The notes below the pieces were generated by a model. That model did not search any database. It was not told the DNA's origin and worked only from the letters and a program-made list of their open reading frames with translations. Shown here piece by piece: positions 11,440 through 22,988 of a DNA stretch of 64,000 bases. The DNA lies in assembly GCA_021442155.1 (NCBI GenBank), contig JAKCPB010001371.1, forward strand, positions 1-64,000, written 5' to 3'. Each line of letters begins with the position of its first letter. Position 1 is the first letter of the stretch. A program made the translations under genes and the position numbers. Source of the stretch: Cymbidium sinense (lineage: Eukaryota > Streptophyta > Magnoliopsida > Asparagales > Orchidaceae).

Positions 11440-12944
11440 TAGGTTTAGGTTTAACTTAAGGTTTATTAGGTTTTAGGGTTTATGTTTATTTTTTAATATA
11501 TTTATTACTTAGTGGTTTATGGTTTAGGTTTAGGGTTTAGTTTGTGGTTTAGGGTTTAATGTTTAAGGATTATGGTTTATTTGGTTTTATACATTTTGGG
11601 TTTAGGGTTTATGATTTTTTTGGGGTTTTTAGGGTTTAGGGTTAGTTTTTAGGGTTTTAGGTTTAGATTTGTGGTTTAGGGTTTAGATTTAAGGTTTATT
11701 TTTGTTTAAATTAACTAACCGATGGTTTATTTATTTAGTTTATTTTTATTTTATTTTAGTTTATTTTATTTTATTTTTTATATGTTTATTTTTTTTATTT
11801 ATTTTAGTTTAAGTTTATTTATTTTTAGGTTTAGGTTTAGTTTATTATTTTATTATTTATTTTAAGTTTAGGTTTTTTTTATTTAGGTTTTATTTTTATA
11901 TAGTTTAGGTAAGTTTTATTTTATTTTTTTAGGTTTTAGGTTTTAGGTTTTAGGTTTTAGTAGGTTTATTTTAGTTTTATTTTATTTAGGGTTTAGGTTT
12001 AAAATATTATAGGGAGTTTAATTTTAGGTTTAGGTTTAGGTTTTTTAGTTTTATTTTATTTTATTTTGGTTTATTTTATTTTATTTTACATTTTATTTTT
12101 TACTTATTTAGATTTTTATTTTTAAGTTTATTTTATTTTAGTTTAGTTTAAGTTTTATTTAGTTTATTTTAGTTTAGTTTATATTTTTTTATTTTATTTT
12201 ATTTTTACATTTAGATTTAGGCTTAGTTTAGTTTAGGTTTTAGTTTTATTTTTTATTTATATTTTATTTAATTTTTTTATATTTATTTTATTTTTGTTTT
12301 ATTTAGTTTAGAAGTTTAGGGTTTGTGGTGGGGAGGTGTAGAGGTTTAGGTTTAGGTGGTTTAGGTTTAGGGTTTAGTTTTGGGGGTTAGGTTTTATGGT
12401 TGTAAGTTAGGGTCTTTCGGTTTAGGGTTAAGATTTTTTTTTTATATTTTATTTTATTTTATTTTTCAAATTAAGTAAACTTAGTTTAGGTTTATTTAGT
12501 TTATTTTAGTTTATTTTTATTTTATTTTATTTATTTTATTTATTTAGTTTAGTTTATTTATTTAAGATTATTTATTTTAGTTTAGGTTTATTTTAGGTTT
12601 TTAGGTTTAGTTTGTTTTTTTAGTTTAGTTTTATTTTATTTTATTTTTTAAGTTTAGGTTTTATTTAATTTAGGTTTAGGTTGGTGGTTTAATTTTATTT
12701 TTTAGTTTAGGTTTAGGTTTATATTTTGGTATTTTATTTATGTTTAGTTTTTAGTTTATTTTATTTAGGTTTAGGTTTAGGTTTAGTTTTAGGTTTTATT
12801 TATTTTATTTATTTATTTTAGTTTAGGTTTATTTTATTTTATTTTAGGTTTAGGTTTTAATTTAGGTTTAGTTTTATTTTATTTATTTTATTTATTTTAG
12901 GTTTATTTTATTTTATTTATTTTTATAGTTTTATTTTATTTATG
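11440..12944 (+). repeat. Degenerate telomere-like repeat up to the RTE insertion
   Basis: A TTTAGG/TTTTA-derived array with islands at about 11,707 (AAATTAACTAACCGATGG) and 12,468 (AAATTAAGTAAAC). A GT-rich variant patch (GGTGGGGAGGTG and similar) occupies about 12,326-12,420. The array is interrupted by the RTE element and resumes at 15,847. Confidence 0.85.
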
Positions 12945-13104
12945 TAAAACTTGTCAAATTAATAATGATGAATCTTTAAAATATTGTTTAATGTTGGCAT
13001 CCCAAGAATGTATGGCTAATAGTGAAAAGTGCAAGGGTCATCGACTCGGTGTTAAATAAGCAAGGGTTCCCACATTATGGATGGATGCGCAAAGAAGTTA
13101 GTCC

Positions 13105-13830
13105 ATGAAACTTAAGTTAGGATCTTGGAATATAGGTACTCTTATAGGTAAACTAATAGAATTAATAGATATTATGGTTCATAGGAAGATAAATATTTTA
13201 TGTGTTCAAGAAACTAAATGGGTTGGGGAGAAAGCCAAGGAGATTGATAGTTTAGGTTTTAAACTTTGGTATTCAGGTAGAAGTCAAATTAGAAATGGCG
13301 TAGGTGTGATTATAGATAATAGTTTGAAGGATAATGTTATAAATATTAATAGATGCAGAGATAGAATTATAGCTTTAAAGATTATTGTTGATACTAAGAT
13401 TATCAATGTTGTAAGTGTTTATGCTCCTAAAGTAGGTTTGGATGTAGGCTCAAAAGAAAATTTTGGAATGAATTAGAGGGATTAATACAAAAGATACCTC
13501 TTGAAGAAAAAAAGTATTTATTGGGAGATTTAAATGGACATGTTGGTAGAGTGGCGTAAGATTTTAAAAGTATTCATGGTGGTTATGGATTTGGAGTGCC
13601 TAATGAAGAAGGTTGGAATATATTGATTTTGCTTTTAGCCTATGATTTTGTAGTTGCTAATACTTTATTTAAGAAAAGAGATGAGCATATTATTACTTAT
13701 AAAATGGATCTAGTAAAACATGATTGATTATTTTACAAAAAAAATAGATCATTTAGATTGTAAAGATTGTAAGGTCATTCCAAGTGAAAGTTTAAATACC
13801 CAATATAAATTATTAATGTTAGATTTTAAG
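13105..13830 (+). pseudogene. RTE endonuclease domain (AP endonuclease-like), frameshifted
   Basis: The frame opens with LKLGSWNIGTLIGKLIELID, the WNIGTL block that supplies an Asn ligand in these endonucleases. NILCVQETKWVGEKAKEID follows, containing the catalytic Glu of the QET motif, and then a VSVYAPKVGLD block. After a frameshift near 13,455 the reading resumes with FWNELEGLIQKIPLEEKK and GDLNGHVGR, the Asp/Asn catalytic pair. An in-frame stop follows, then GGYGFGVPNEEGWN. The final His motif is recognisable only as TQHKLLMLDF near 13,800. The domain nicks target DNA for target-primed reverse transcription in the family. With its stops this copy cannot make the protein. Confidence 0.85.
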
Positions 13831-14619
13831 ATGAAAGTTTGGAAGATGAAAAATAAATCAAATTATTATTCTAGGATAAGATGGGGCACTTGAAAACACT
13901 AATAAAAAATATTTTAAGAGCAAGCTACAAGAGCTTAGAATTTAGGATGTTCATAAGGAAGCTAATGTTATGTTGGAAAATGTTGCAAGTGAAATTAAAC
14001 AAGTTGCTAAAATGTACTTGGAGAATCAAAAGGAAAAGCTTCTTTTAATAAAAAATAGTTGGTGGTGGAGTCGAATGTGCAAGAAAAGATAAAAAAATAA
14101 GAATGTTGTTATAAAACTTGGTTTAGATGTAAAACTCAGAATTGAGAAAATATAAAGTGGCATGTAGAGATTCAAAGAAAGCAACATATGATTAAAAAAT
14201 TTAGCTTTTAGTGATTTATACAATAGATTAGATACCAAAGAAGGTGAAAGATGTTTAGCTAACCAAAAAGATAGAAAAAAAGATCTATCAACCCAAGTGT
14301 ATTAAGGATGAAAATCATAAAGTGCTTTTCTTAGAAAAGGATATTGAAAGTAGGTGGATGAGGTATTTTGATAAACTTTTCAATGAAGGATCTAAAAAAT
14401 GATTGATTTTAGCAACCTTAATATACCTTAAACAAAAATATCATCATATTAGTAAATTAATTAGAGAAGCTTTAAAGTGAAATGTGGAAAAATAGTAGGA
14501 CTGATGATATTCCAATAGGAAAATGTTTAGGAGATCAAGGAATTTCTTGGCTTACAAATCTTTTAATCTTATTTTATAGACGATAATGAGTGGAAAAGAG
14601 TTTGTTGATTATTTAAGAA

Positions 14620-15440
14620 TAAAGGTGATGCACAAGAGTGCAAAAATTATAGAGAATTAAGAATGTCACACATTAAATTATAGAGAGAGTAATTGAGCAT
14701 AGGTTACGATGTGATACAAAAGTTTCTCACAACCAGTTTGGTTTCATGCTAGGTAGATCTACTATGGATGCTATACATTTGTTAAGAGGTTTGATGGAGA
14801 AGTATAGAGAAAGAAAGGAGGATCTACCTATAATATTTATTAATTTAGAGAAAGCTTATGATAAAGTTTGAAGAGTATTTTTTAGAGAGTTCTAAAAAAA
14901 AATAAAGGAGTTAATATTGGTTATATTCAAGTCATTAAGAATATGTAGACTAGAGCTATTACTTGTGTCCAAACACAAGGAGGATTGACAAAATATTTTC
15001 CTATTTCTTGGATTACATCAAGGATCAAGCTTTATTTTTTTTTTCTTTAGTTATGGATGTTCTAGGCATTTAAGAAGATGTATCTTGGTGTATGCTTTTG
15101 TCGATGATAGTCTTCTTGTTGATAAGACTAGAGGGAGTCCAAGAGAAACTTGAATTATGGAGGTCAACCTTAGAGTCTAATGATTTTCATTTAAGTAGAT
15201 CTAAAATGAATATATGGAGTGTAATTTTTAGAAGTTATAGTGGGAGTGTTGTGACATTAGGTGAACAAGTCATTAAAAGAGTGAGATCTAGATATTTAGG
15301 CTATATTATTCAAAATGATGGTGAAATAGATGGAGATTTTATTAGTAGAATTCAAGTTGGATGGTTGAAGTGGAGGAATGCATCCGGCTATTGTGTGATA
15401 GAAAAGTACCTCCCTAAACTTAAGTGAAAATTTTATAAGA
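14620..15440 (+). pseudogene. RTE reverse transcriptase domain, multiply frameshifted
   Basis: Recognisable blocks in order are CKNYREL and a HRLR-like segment (about 14,640-14,710), [20 protein letters not shown] (about 14,728-14,790), [13 protein letters not shown] (about 14,833-14,870, catalytic motif A with Asp replaced by Asn in INLEKAYD), AFVDDSLLVD (about 15,094-15,123, the F(A/V)DD catalytic box), and LELWRSTLESNDFHLSRSK with RSRYLGYIIQNDGEID (15,145-15,340). Motif A carries Asn where Asp is expected, itself a sign of decay. Indels move the frame several times between 14,880 and 15,090. A GHIKR-like remnant lies near 15,640. Function in intact relatives is RNA-templated cDNA synthesis at the nicked target. 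Confidence 0.85.
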
Positions 15441-15822
15441 TGGTGGTAAGACCATAATGATTTATGGTGCAAAATGATAGCAAGAAAAAAGAGAAGCATG
15501 TTAAGTGTGTGAGATGAGGATGCTTAGTGGATGAGTGGCTTTACTAGAGAGATAAAATGTGAAATGAGTATGATCGAGAAAAGTTGGAGTAGCTCTAGTG
15601 GTAGATAAGATTAGAGAGAGTTTTAGATGGTTTGGCCACATAAAGCGCTATCCAATGACCCGTTAGAGAGTAAAATGCATAGATTTTATGTTAAGAAAGG
15701 TAGAGTAGACCTAAAAGACATGGTTAATATGTATAAATAATGACTTTAGTATACTTGAATTAAATGAGAATTTGACACAAAGACACAATGGAGATGAAGG
15801 ATTCATAAAAACCAAAGTGAAA

Positions 15823-15846
15823 GTTGTTGTATGTTGTTGTTGTTAT
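15823..15846 (+). repeat. RTE 3' terminal short tandem repeat
   Basis: GTTGTTGTATGTTGTTGTTG followed by TTAT marks the 3' end of the LINE. RTE elements characteristically end in short tandem repeats of this kind. Telomere-like repeat resumes immediately after. Confidence 0.85.
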
Positions 15847-16208
15847 AGGTTTCTTATTTTTTTTTTTAGGTTTTATTTATTTTATTTTAGTTTAGTTTTA
15901 TTTTTATTTTATTTTCTTTTTAGGTTTTAATTTAGGTTTTAATTTTATTTTATTTTTATTTTATTTAGTTTTTTTATTTATTTTATTTAGCTTAGGTTTA
16001 AGTTTTTAGCTTTTTTTAGAGTTTATTATTTAGGGTTAATGAGGTAAGGGTGGGTTAGGTTTGGGGTTTAGGTGGGGTTTAAGATTTAAAGGTTTAGGGT
16101 TTATTTAGGGTTTAGGGTTTAGGGTTGGGGTTTAGGGTTTTGGCTTTTAGATTTAGGTTTTAGGTTTATGGTTCAGGTTTTAGTTTAGGGTTTAAGGTTT
16201 CTTTTTTT
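15847..16208 (+). repeat. Degenerate telomere-like repeat after the RTE
   Basis: TTTAGG/TTTTA sequence grading into TTTAGGG, continuing the array interrupted at 12,944. It leads directly into the A-tract side of the next GRP fragment. Confidence 0.85.
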
Positions 16209-16651
16209 TTTAAACTGAGAATAAATTTAGATTCAACATTTCTTCTTTTCAATTTCATCAACCAAGTAACACACCAAGTTTTATAAGACACAAGCGACGA
16301 GATTAGTAAAAAATGAGCATGCATAGAGAAAATCAAAAACCCTAGATAACTAGAACCATCTCTATAGCAAAGACATAATTTGATAAGCAGCAGATCAGAT
16401 TCATCGTTCTTCGCTTTCTAGTTCCCATAACCACCCGCCTGGTAGGATCCACCATCATATCCTTGATCTCTCCCTCCACCACCACTACTTGTAACCTCTC
16501 CATTCCTCTTGATCCATAACCACCACTGCTCCTACAACTGCCTCCATATCCAGCAACACCTTAGATCCCCTCCACCACTACCACATACCGCCTTCCTTCA
16601 CCTCCACTGATATAAATGAGGTGAGATGTTCTTCGGTTCTCATTACCATTC
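16209..16651 (-). pseudogene. GRP 3' fragment, copy G5
   Basis: Minus-strand fragment with the standard order: a decayed start (AATGGTAATGAGAACC), a Gly-rich segment, GGATATGATGGTGGATCC, then a 3'UTR-like region with CTAGGGTTTTTGATTT, ending at CTCAGTTTAAAAAAAA. The AATGGGCAGAACCTTGATGG start is more eroded than in G2 or R1. The frame is not open. Confidence 0.78.
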
Positions 16652-17939
16652 TTGTTTAGGTTTATTAGGTTTTAGGGTTTATGCTTAATTTTTTAATTTA
16701 TTTAGTTACTTTAGGTTTAGAGGTGTGGTAGTGTGGGGTGGGTTAGAGTGGTGTGGTGTAGGTTTAGGGGTTTAGAGGTGTTTGGGTTTAGGTTTAAGGG
16801 GTTAGAGTCATTTGGAAGTTTAAGAGTTGGGGTTTAGTGTAGCTCAGTGGTTTAGACTGGTTTAGAGTTTAGGGTTTTAGGGTTAGTTGTGGTTTAGAGT
16901 TTAGGGTTTTAGGGTTTAGGGTTTAGGGTTTTAAGGTTAGGGTTTACAATTAGGGTTTAGGGTTTGTGGGTTTGGGGTCAGTGGTTCAGGGTTTTTTGGG
17001 TTTTGGGTTTGGGGTTTAGTGGAGAAAGTTTAGGGGGTTTTAGTTTAGGTTTGAGGTCAGGGCAGGGAAGTGAAGTTTATTATTGTATTTATTTATTTTA
17101 GTTTATTTATTATATATAACATTTATTTATTTAGTTTATTTATTTTAGATTTATTTATTTTAGTTTAGGTTTTTTATTTTAGTTTATTCTTTTAGGTTTA
17201 GGTTTAGGTTTATGTTAATTTTTTTACTTTTATTTTATTTTATTTTATATGTTTAAGTTATATTTTTATTTTAGGTTTAGGTTTAGTTATTATATTTTAG
17301 GTTTATTTTAGGTTTTAGGTTTTATTTGGTTTCTAGGTTTTATTTTAGTTTTGTTTAGTTTTATTTTAGTTTATTTTATTTTATTTTTTAGGTTTATGTT
17401 TAGGTTTATTTTATTTTAGGTTTAGGTTTAGGTTTTATTTATTTTAGTTTAGAAAATTTTAGTTTAGGTTTAGTTTATTTTATTTTATTTTAGGATTACA
17501 TTTTTTTTTAGTTTAGGTTTAGGTTTTATTTTTATTTATTTTAGTTAGATTATTTTATTTATAGTATTTATTTTATTATTTATTTATAAGTTTAGTTTTA
17601 TTTTATTTAGGTTTTATTAGTTTAGTTTTATATATTTATTTTATTTAGTTTTATTTGATTTTCTCAGGTTTAGGTTTAGTTTTTTATGTTTGTATTTTAT
17701 TTTATTTTGGTTTAGGTTTTTATTTTTTTATTTTTTGGTTTAGTTTTGGGCTTTTTTAGGGTTTATAGTTTTTTTTTGGGTTTAGGGTTTAGGTATGGTT
17801 TAGGTTTAGGGTTTAGGTTTAGGGTGTGGTTTGGGGTTTAGGTTAGGGGTTTAAGGTTTAGTTTAGGGGTAGGGTTTAGGTTTTAGGGTTTTAGGGTGGT
17901 TTAGGGTTAGGTTTTAGAGGGTTTAGGGTTTTGGTTTTT
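16652..17939 (+). repeat. Degenerate telomere-like repeat with a GT-rich variant block
   Basis: From about 16,700 to 17,070 the repeat carries many GGTGTGG, GTGGGGTGGG and TTTAGGGG variants, unlike the A+T-biased decay elsewhere. From about 17,080 the usual TTTTA/TTTAGG decay returns, followed by TTTAGGG-rich sequence up to the next GRP fragment. The island expected near 17,090 cannot be recognised. No gene. Confidence 0.85.
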
Positions 17940-18360
17940 TTTAATAGAGACAAATTTAGATTCAACATTTCTTCTTTTGATTTCATCAACCAAGTAACAC
18001 ACCAAGTTTTCTACACAGAACACATAGATTAAAATTGAGCACACATAGAACAAATCAAAACCTAAATAACTAGAACCGCTTGTAAAGACAATTCCATAAG
18101 CGATCGGATCTAATCGCTTCTTTTTCTCTCCCCATCGAACCAGGCCTAGAGTAGCATGATCCACCATCATATCCGATCTCTCCTCAACTACAACCACGGT
18201 TGTAACCTCCTCTCTGCCTATAAACCACCACCACCACCACCATATCCACTAAGACCTCAGATCCCCACAACCATAGATAATGCCTTCACCTTTCCTCAAC
18301 CCCGCCAGATCTAGACGGCCTAATTGATGTGATGTTACTTCCATCAAGGTTCTACCATTC
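17940..18360 (-). pseudogene. GRP 3' fragment, copy G6
   Basis: Minus-strand copy beginning AATGGTAGAACCTTGATGG and ending in CTCTATTAAAAAAAACC. A Tyr/Gly-rich segment with ATGATGGTGGATCATGC (a mutated Gly-Tyr-Asp-Gly-Gly run) and the 3'UTR-like region are present. The 96-codon open frame at 17,907-18,197 runs across the 3'UTR and A-tract in the wrong frame and is not a gene. Confidence 0.8.
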
Positions 18361-19458
18361 TGGTTTAGGTTTATTAGGTTTTAAGGTTTAGGTTTATTTT
18401 TAAATTTATTTAGTTACTTTTAGGTGGTTAGTTTGGGATTTAGTTTAGGGTTTAGGTGTTTAGGATTTAAGGTTTAAGGTTTGGGTTTACCATTTCATGT
18501 ATGGGTTTAGCATTTAGAGTATATGCTTTTATTGTTATTTATGGTTTAGGTTGGGTTTAGGGAGGGTAGTAGATTTTTTAGGGTTTAGGATTTGGGGTTT
18601 ATGATTTTATTTATTTTAAATTAAGTAAACCGATTTAGGTTTATTTAGTTTATTTTATTTATTTATTTTAGTTTATTTATATTTATTTATTTAGGTTTAT
18701 TTTATTTATATTTAATTTTAGCTTATTTATTTTAGGTTTATTTATTTTATGTTTATTTATTTAGGTTTTATTTTAAATTATTTTATAGTTCTTTTATTTT
18801 ATTTTATTTTATTTTTTTTATTTTGGTTTTATTATTATTATTGGTTTAGATTTATTTTTTATTTTATTTTATTAGTTTTAGGTTTTAGGTTTTATTTTAG
18901 GTTTATTTATTTTAGTTTAGGTTAATTTTAGTTTATTTTATTTAGTTTAGTTTAGGTAGTTTAGTTTAGTTTTAGGTTTAGGTTTATATTTTATTTAATT
19001 TATAGTTTAGGAATATATTTTATTTTATTTAGGTTTTTTTAGTTTAGGTTTTATTTTTTATTTCTTTTAGGTTTTTTGGATTATGTTTTAGGTTTAAGTT
19101 TATATATAGGTTTTATTTTATTTTATTTTTATTTTAGATTTATTTTTTTTATATTTAGGTTTTTCATTTTTTTGGTTTAGTTTATATTTTTATTTATATT
19201 ATTTTGTTTAGTTTTATTTTATTTAATTTTCTTTTTAGGTTTAGTTTAGGTTTAGTTTTAGTTTATGCTTTATTTTTTATTTTGTTTTGGTTTAGGTTTT
19301 AATTATTTATTTTAGGTTCTATAAGTTAAGGTTTAGGTTTTATTTTTATTTTAGGGGTTTAGGGTTTAGTATTTTAGGTTTAAGTTTAGGGTTTAGGTTT
19401 TGGTTTTAAGTTTAGAGTTCAGGTTTTAGTTTAGGGTTTAGGGTTTTTGCTATTTTTT
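18361..19458 (+). repeat. Degenerate telomere-like repeat
   Basis: An array of about 1.1 kb with one clear island (AAATTAAGTAAACCGATTTAGG, beginning about 18,618). Together with G6 it makes a unit of about 1.5 kb. Confidence 0.88.
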
Positions 19459-19888
19459 TTAACAAAGATCAAATTCAAATTCAACATCTCTTATTTTCAA
19501 TGTTAGCAACCAAGTAACACACAAAGTTTTCTTAGACACAAGTGATGACATAGATAAAAAATGAGCATGCATAGAGCAAATGAAAAACATTGGATATCTA
19601 GAACCATCTCTAAGAAGACACACAATTCCATAAGCGCAAGACCTCCATTCTTTTAGCTCAGTAAACCATCCTTGTAGTGGGAACTACCATCATATCCTCT
19701 TTCTCTCCGCCACCACCACTTTATAGCCTCTCATCCCCGCCTCCATAACCACCATTTTTAACCACCACCTCCATATCCACTAGCATCTAGATCCCACTCA
19801 CCTGTGTTAACTATCAGCTGCTTCACCTCCACTCCTAGATCTAGACTGAGCCGCTTGTTGATGTTCTTGCCATCAAGGTTTGCCATTC
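19459..19888 (-). pseudogene. GRP 3' fragment, copy G7
   Basis: Minus-strand copy. It starts AATGGCAAACCTTGATGGCA then AGAACATCAA (Asn-Gly and Leu-Asp-Gly remain readable with a one-base loss), passes through a decayed Gly-rich segment and 3'UTR-like sequence, and ends CTTTGTTAAAAAAAATA. The telomere-side edge is eroded (CACAGAATGG rather than CCTAAGAATGG). Confidence 0.78.
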
Positions 19889-21351
19889 TGTGGTTCGTGT
19901 TTAGGTATAAGTTCATTTGTTTTAGGGTTTAGGTTTATTTTTAATTTATTTAGTTACTTTAAGTTTTGGTTTTAGGTTTAGGGGAGGGTTTAGTTTAGGG
20001 TTTAGGGTTTAGGGTTTAGGGTTTAGTGTTTAAGGTTTAGGTTTTAGGGTTTTAGGGTTTATGCTTTCAGGGTTTGGGGTTTAGGGTTAGTCTTAGGTTT
20101 TTTAGGGTTTAGGTTAGGGTTTAGGTGGTTTATTAGGGTTTATGTTTTTTTAAAAAAAAAATTAAGTAAACTATGGTTTAGGTTTATTTAGTTTATTATT
20201 TATTTATTTATTTTATTTATTATTTAAGTTTTATTTAGTTTAGTTTATTTATTTTAGGAGTTATTTTAATTTAGTTTTATTTTGTTTATTTTAGTTTTTT
20301 ATTTTTAGTTGACTTTATTTTTTTATTTTAAGTTTAGGTTTTATTTTATTTTAGTTTAGTTTAGGTTTTATTTTATTTTAAGTTTTTAGGTTATTATTTT
20401 AAGTTTATTTATCCATTTTATTTTAGTTTAGGTTTCATTTATTTGTTTTATTTTATTTTATTTAGTTTAGGTTTAGTTTAGTTTAGTTTATTTTATTTAG
20501 TTTATTTTATTTTATTTTTGGTTTAGGTTTTTTTAGTTTTTTAAGTTTATTTTTTATTTATTTTTAGGTTTTATTTTTAAGTTTATTTGTTAGGTTTTTA
20601 TTTTTATTTAGTTTTTATTTTATTTAATTTTCATTTTATGTTTATTTTATTAGTTTATATTCTTTGGTTTATTTATTTTAGTTTAGTTTAGGTTTTATTT
20701 TTTTTATTTTTTTTATTTTTATTAACTTATTTTATATTATTTTTAGGTTTAAGTTTATGTTTTAGTTTAGGTTTTATTTTATTTTATTATTTTATTTTAT
20801 TTAGGTTTATGTTTTTATATTTATTTTAAGTTTATTTAGTTTAGGTTTAAGTTTTTTTAGGGTTTATTTAGTTTAGGTTTTGGATGGTTATTTTTTAGGT
20901 TTAGGGTTTATTGTTTAGGTTTTTGGTTTGTGAGTTTGGGGGTTTAGGGTTTAGGGTTGTAGGTTTAGGGTTTAGTATTTAGGGTGAAGGGGTTTAGGGT
21001 TTAGAAATTAAGATTTTTTTTTTAAATTAAGTAAACTGGTAGGATTAAGTTTATTTACTTTATTTAGTTTATTTTATTTATTTTAGTTTATTTTAGTTTT
21101 TAATTTTTATTTAGGTTTATTTTTATAATTTTATTTAGTTTAGTTTATTTATTTTAGTTTATGTTTTTTTTTTATTTCGGTTTAGGTTATTATTTTATTT
21201 TATTTTTAGGTTTTATTTAGTTTAGGTTTAGGTTTTAGTTTTTGGTTGTGATTAGTTGGGGTTTAAGGTTTGGGTTTATTATTTAGGGTTTATGGTCTTT
21301 TAGGGTTTATGGTTTAGGTTAGTTTTATGGTTTAGGGTTTTGGGTTTAGGG
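19889..21351 (+). repeat. Last G-strand-oriented telomere-like block before the strand switch
   Basis: A TTTAGGG/TTTTA array with two islands (AAATTAAGTAAACTATGG at 20,159 and AAATTAAGTAAACTGGTAGG at 21,024). The array stops abruptly at gypsy copy B. Beyond that element only C-strand orientation is found. Confidence 0.88.
20159..20182 (-). repeat. Conserved 20-bp island, left-arm example
   Basis: AAATTAAGTAAACTATGG on the plus strand, the reverse complement of the GGTTTACTTAATTT island. Other left-arm occurrences begin near 51, 3,061 (decayed), 4,723 (decayed), 6,341, 7,332, 8,379, 9,070, 10,081, 11,707, 12,468, 18,618 and 21,024. It always sits at the transition from TTTAGGG-rich to TTTTA-rich sequence. 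Confidence 0.85.
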
Positions 21352-22988
21352 TGCCTGAAATAGCTCAAACCCGAACACTAGTTTGCTAAGGATAACTTTG
21401 GGAGGGTGACAACCCACAGCTCACCATACGTCTGATAGTCTAAGCCACCATCAAGTCCTCCCCACCACCTCTCTACTAGCTCCTCTACCAAAAGAGCATT
21501 GTATCTGCAAATAAGGGCACTAAATTCCTTTGCTTATTTTACTTGATCTATCATGTACCTCCACCCAAAAGGAAATTATTGATGAAAGCTGATTCTACTT
21601 ATATATTGTTTACTTCTAATGCTCTTGATTTTATTCCTATTGAAAGGTCTACCAGTATAAATAAAAATAATACCTCTAGTAGTTCCTATCTTTTCCTTCG
21701 ATTGAGTTGGACTATCCTTCTCAATCAATCAGGTTCACCTCTTGAGATTGACTTGGAGTCAACTGACTCTCAGGATCCCATAGGAGAAGTTGTAGGTATG
21801 CCCAATGAGAAGGTAGAACTTTCCACATGCTCATCATTCCAAGAAGTCACTGAAGTCAACCTACGCAGTGACAAAGTTCTACCTCCTAGGGTAGCACCTC
21901 AGGATAAGGGTAAGCAGGTCATTGGTTCAAGTGAGCAAATAGCCCCTCCATAGGATGCTCCACTGATGGATATGCTTATGGAGGACCAAGCCAAAGTCGA
22001 TTACAATGTCCTAGCTCACTATAGTTTCCAGTGTTAAGCATATATGATGCCCTTATCTTATCCAAAGAAATGAGGGAATCTTTAATCAAGGCCTTACTTG
22101 ATCTACGAATATGCTTAGCTCAGCTAATCGCTGCTAAAGAGGAGGATTGCCACTCGAAGGACATCTTAGAAGTTACATTAAGACTTACTCTAGGGACGAT
22201 GCATATAACCACCTCTTTACATTACAAAGGATGTTGGCAAATATAGCTATCCATGGTTGATTGACCGAAGTATCGTCAACATTATGAGTCTAAAACTCTG
22301 CCTATTTAAGAATCAACATCTCCAAACTCTAAAAAAGAAAGGATGATGTCAGAGGATACAATGAACAAGGAAAGAGGGCCTTTTGGCATTTATTTTGATT
22401 TAGGGGAGGGACATCGTATATGGGAAACTTTTGAGGTGATGAGTACAACATAGTATGTTTATCTCAAAAGATAGAGGCATCTACAATAAATGAAAGCATG
22501 ATGGATCTTTAAATGTACCAAGATTTTATTTACATGGATGAATAAAGTAGGGTTTATATTAAATTCTTAAGTTCACAATGGAGAAAGCCCATAGTTAGTT
22601 GCATCTTAGAAATAAAATTTTAAGAATACTTGATTAAAGTTGATAATTATCATCTAATGATTTCAATATTAAGGATTGTATTTGGAAAATCAATTGGGAA
22701 ATTTCAGAGAAGAATTATTTTTGAGTAGTGTAGATAAATTGGGTCTAAAGCCAGAGATTTATATGTTTTAGCTGAAATTTAAATATTACTAAAATTTATA
22801 ATCCACCAACACAAGGTGGGGAATGCCTAAGAAAGGATTTATGCTTGTAGCTAAGGAAATAAGTACATTGGATCCTAAATCTAGAGAGTTTAGTACAAGC
22901 TAAAGCAAATTTAAACAAATAAATGAGTGGACATATGGGTTTACCTCCATATGAGAGAATAAATTGTCTAACTTCTAGATTTATAACT
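21352..22988 (+). mobile_element. Ty3/gypsy (Tat/Ogre-like) fragment, copy B: gag-protease linker and protease
   Basis: This sequence corresponds to copy A from about 1,520 onward (shared GCCTGAAGTATCTCAAACC-like start, GAGCATTATATCT, AAGGGCACTAAAT and others) and continues past the point where A is truncated. It is sense on the plus strand. It begins directly at TTTAGGG repeat, without the gag part. The protease motifs are readable at 21,960-22,250. Downstream (22,740-22,988) it aligns with the inverted copy C at about 44,331-44,600. The element is broken by stops. Confidence 0.8.
21543..22250 (+). pseudogene. gag-protease linker and protease N-terminus of copy B
   Basis: The longest open piece, 136 codons (21,543-21,953), is a Ser/Asp/Glu-rich linker that includes LEIDLESTDSQDPIGEVVG and ends at a stop just before MDMLMEDQAKVDYNVLAHY. 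After a frameshift, LSIYDALILSKEMRESLIKA (about 22,034-22,095) reads cleanly, then the reading decays. These blocks precede the protease in Tat-lineage gypsy polyproteins. Copy A has the same residues in more decayed form, so B is the better-preserved reference here. It has no stand-alone function. Confidence 0.7.

Larger units (their letters stand above)
12945..15846 (+). mobile_element. Decayed RTE-clade non-LTR retrotransposon (LINE)
   Basis: A LINE of about 2.9 kb, sense on the plus strand, inserted in telomere-like repeat. It has an N-terminal apurinic endonuclease, a reverse transcriptase with an FVDD box, a C-terminal region with the residues RSRYLGYIIQNDGEID, and a 3' end of short GTTGTT-type repeats instead of poly(A), as RTE elements have. 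Databases often carry relatives misnamed as craniofacial development protein 2. The frame is broken by several stops and indels. No convincing target-site duplication is visible, which is hard to judge in low-complexity flanks. Confidence 0.88.

Noticed and set aside
15823..15846. A free microsatellite
   Set aside because: The GTT-rich tail is positioned exactly after the RTE coding relic and fits the characteristic 3' end of that clade, so it is treated as part of the element.
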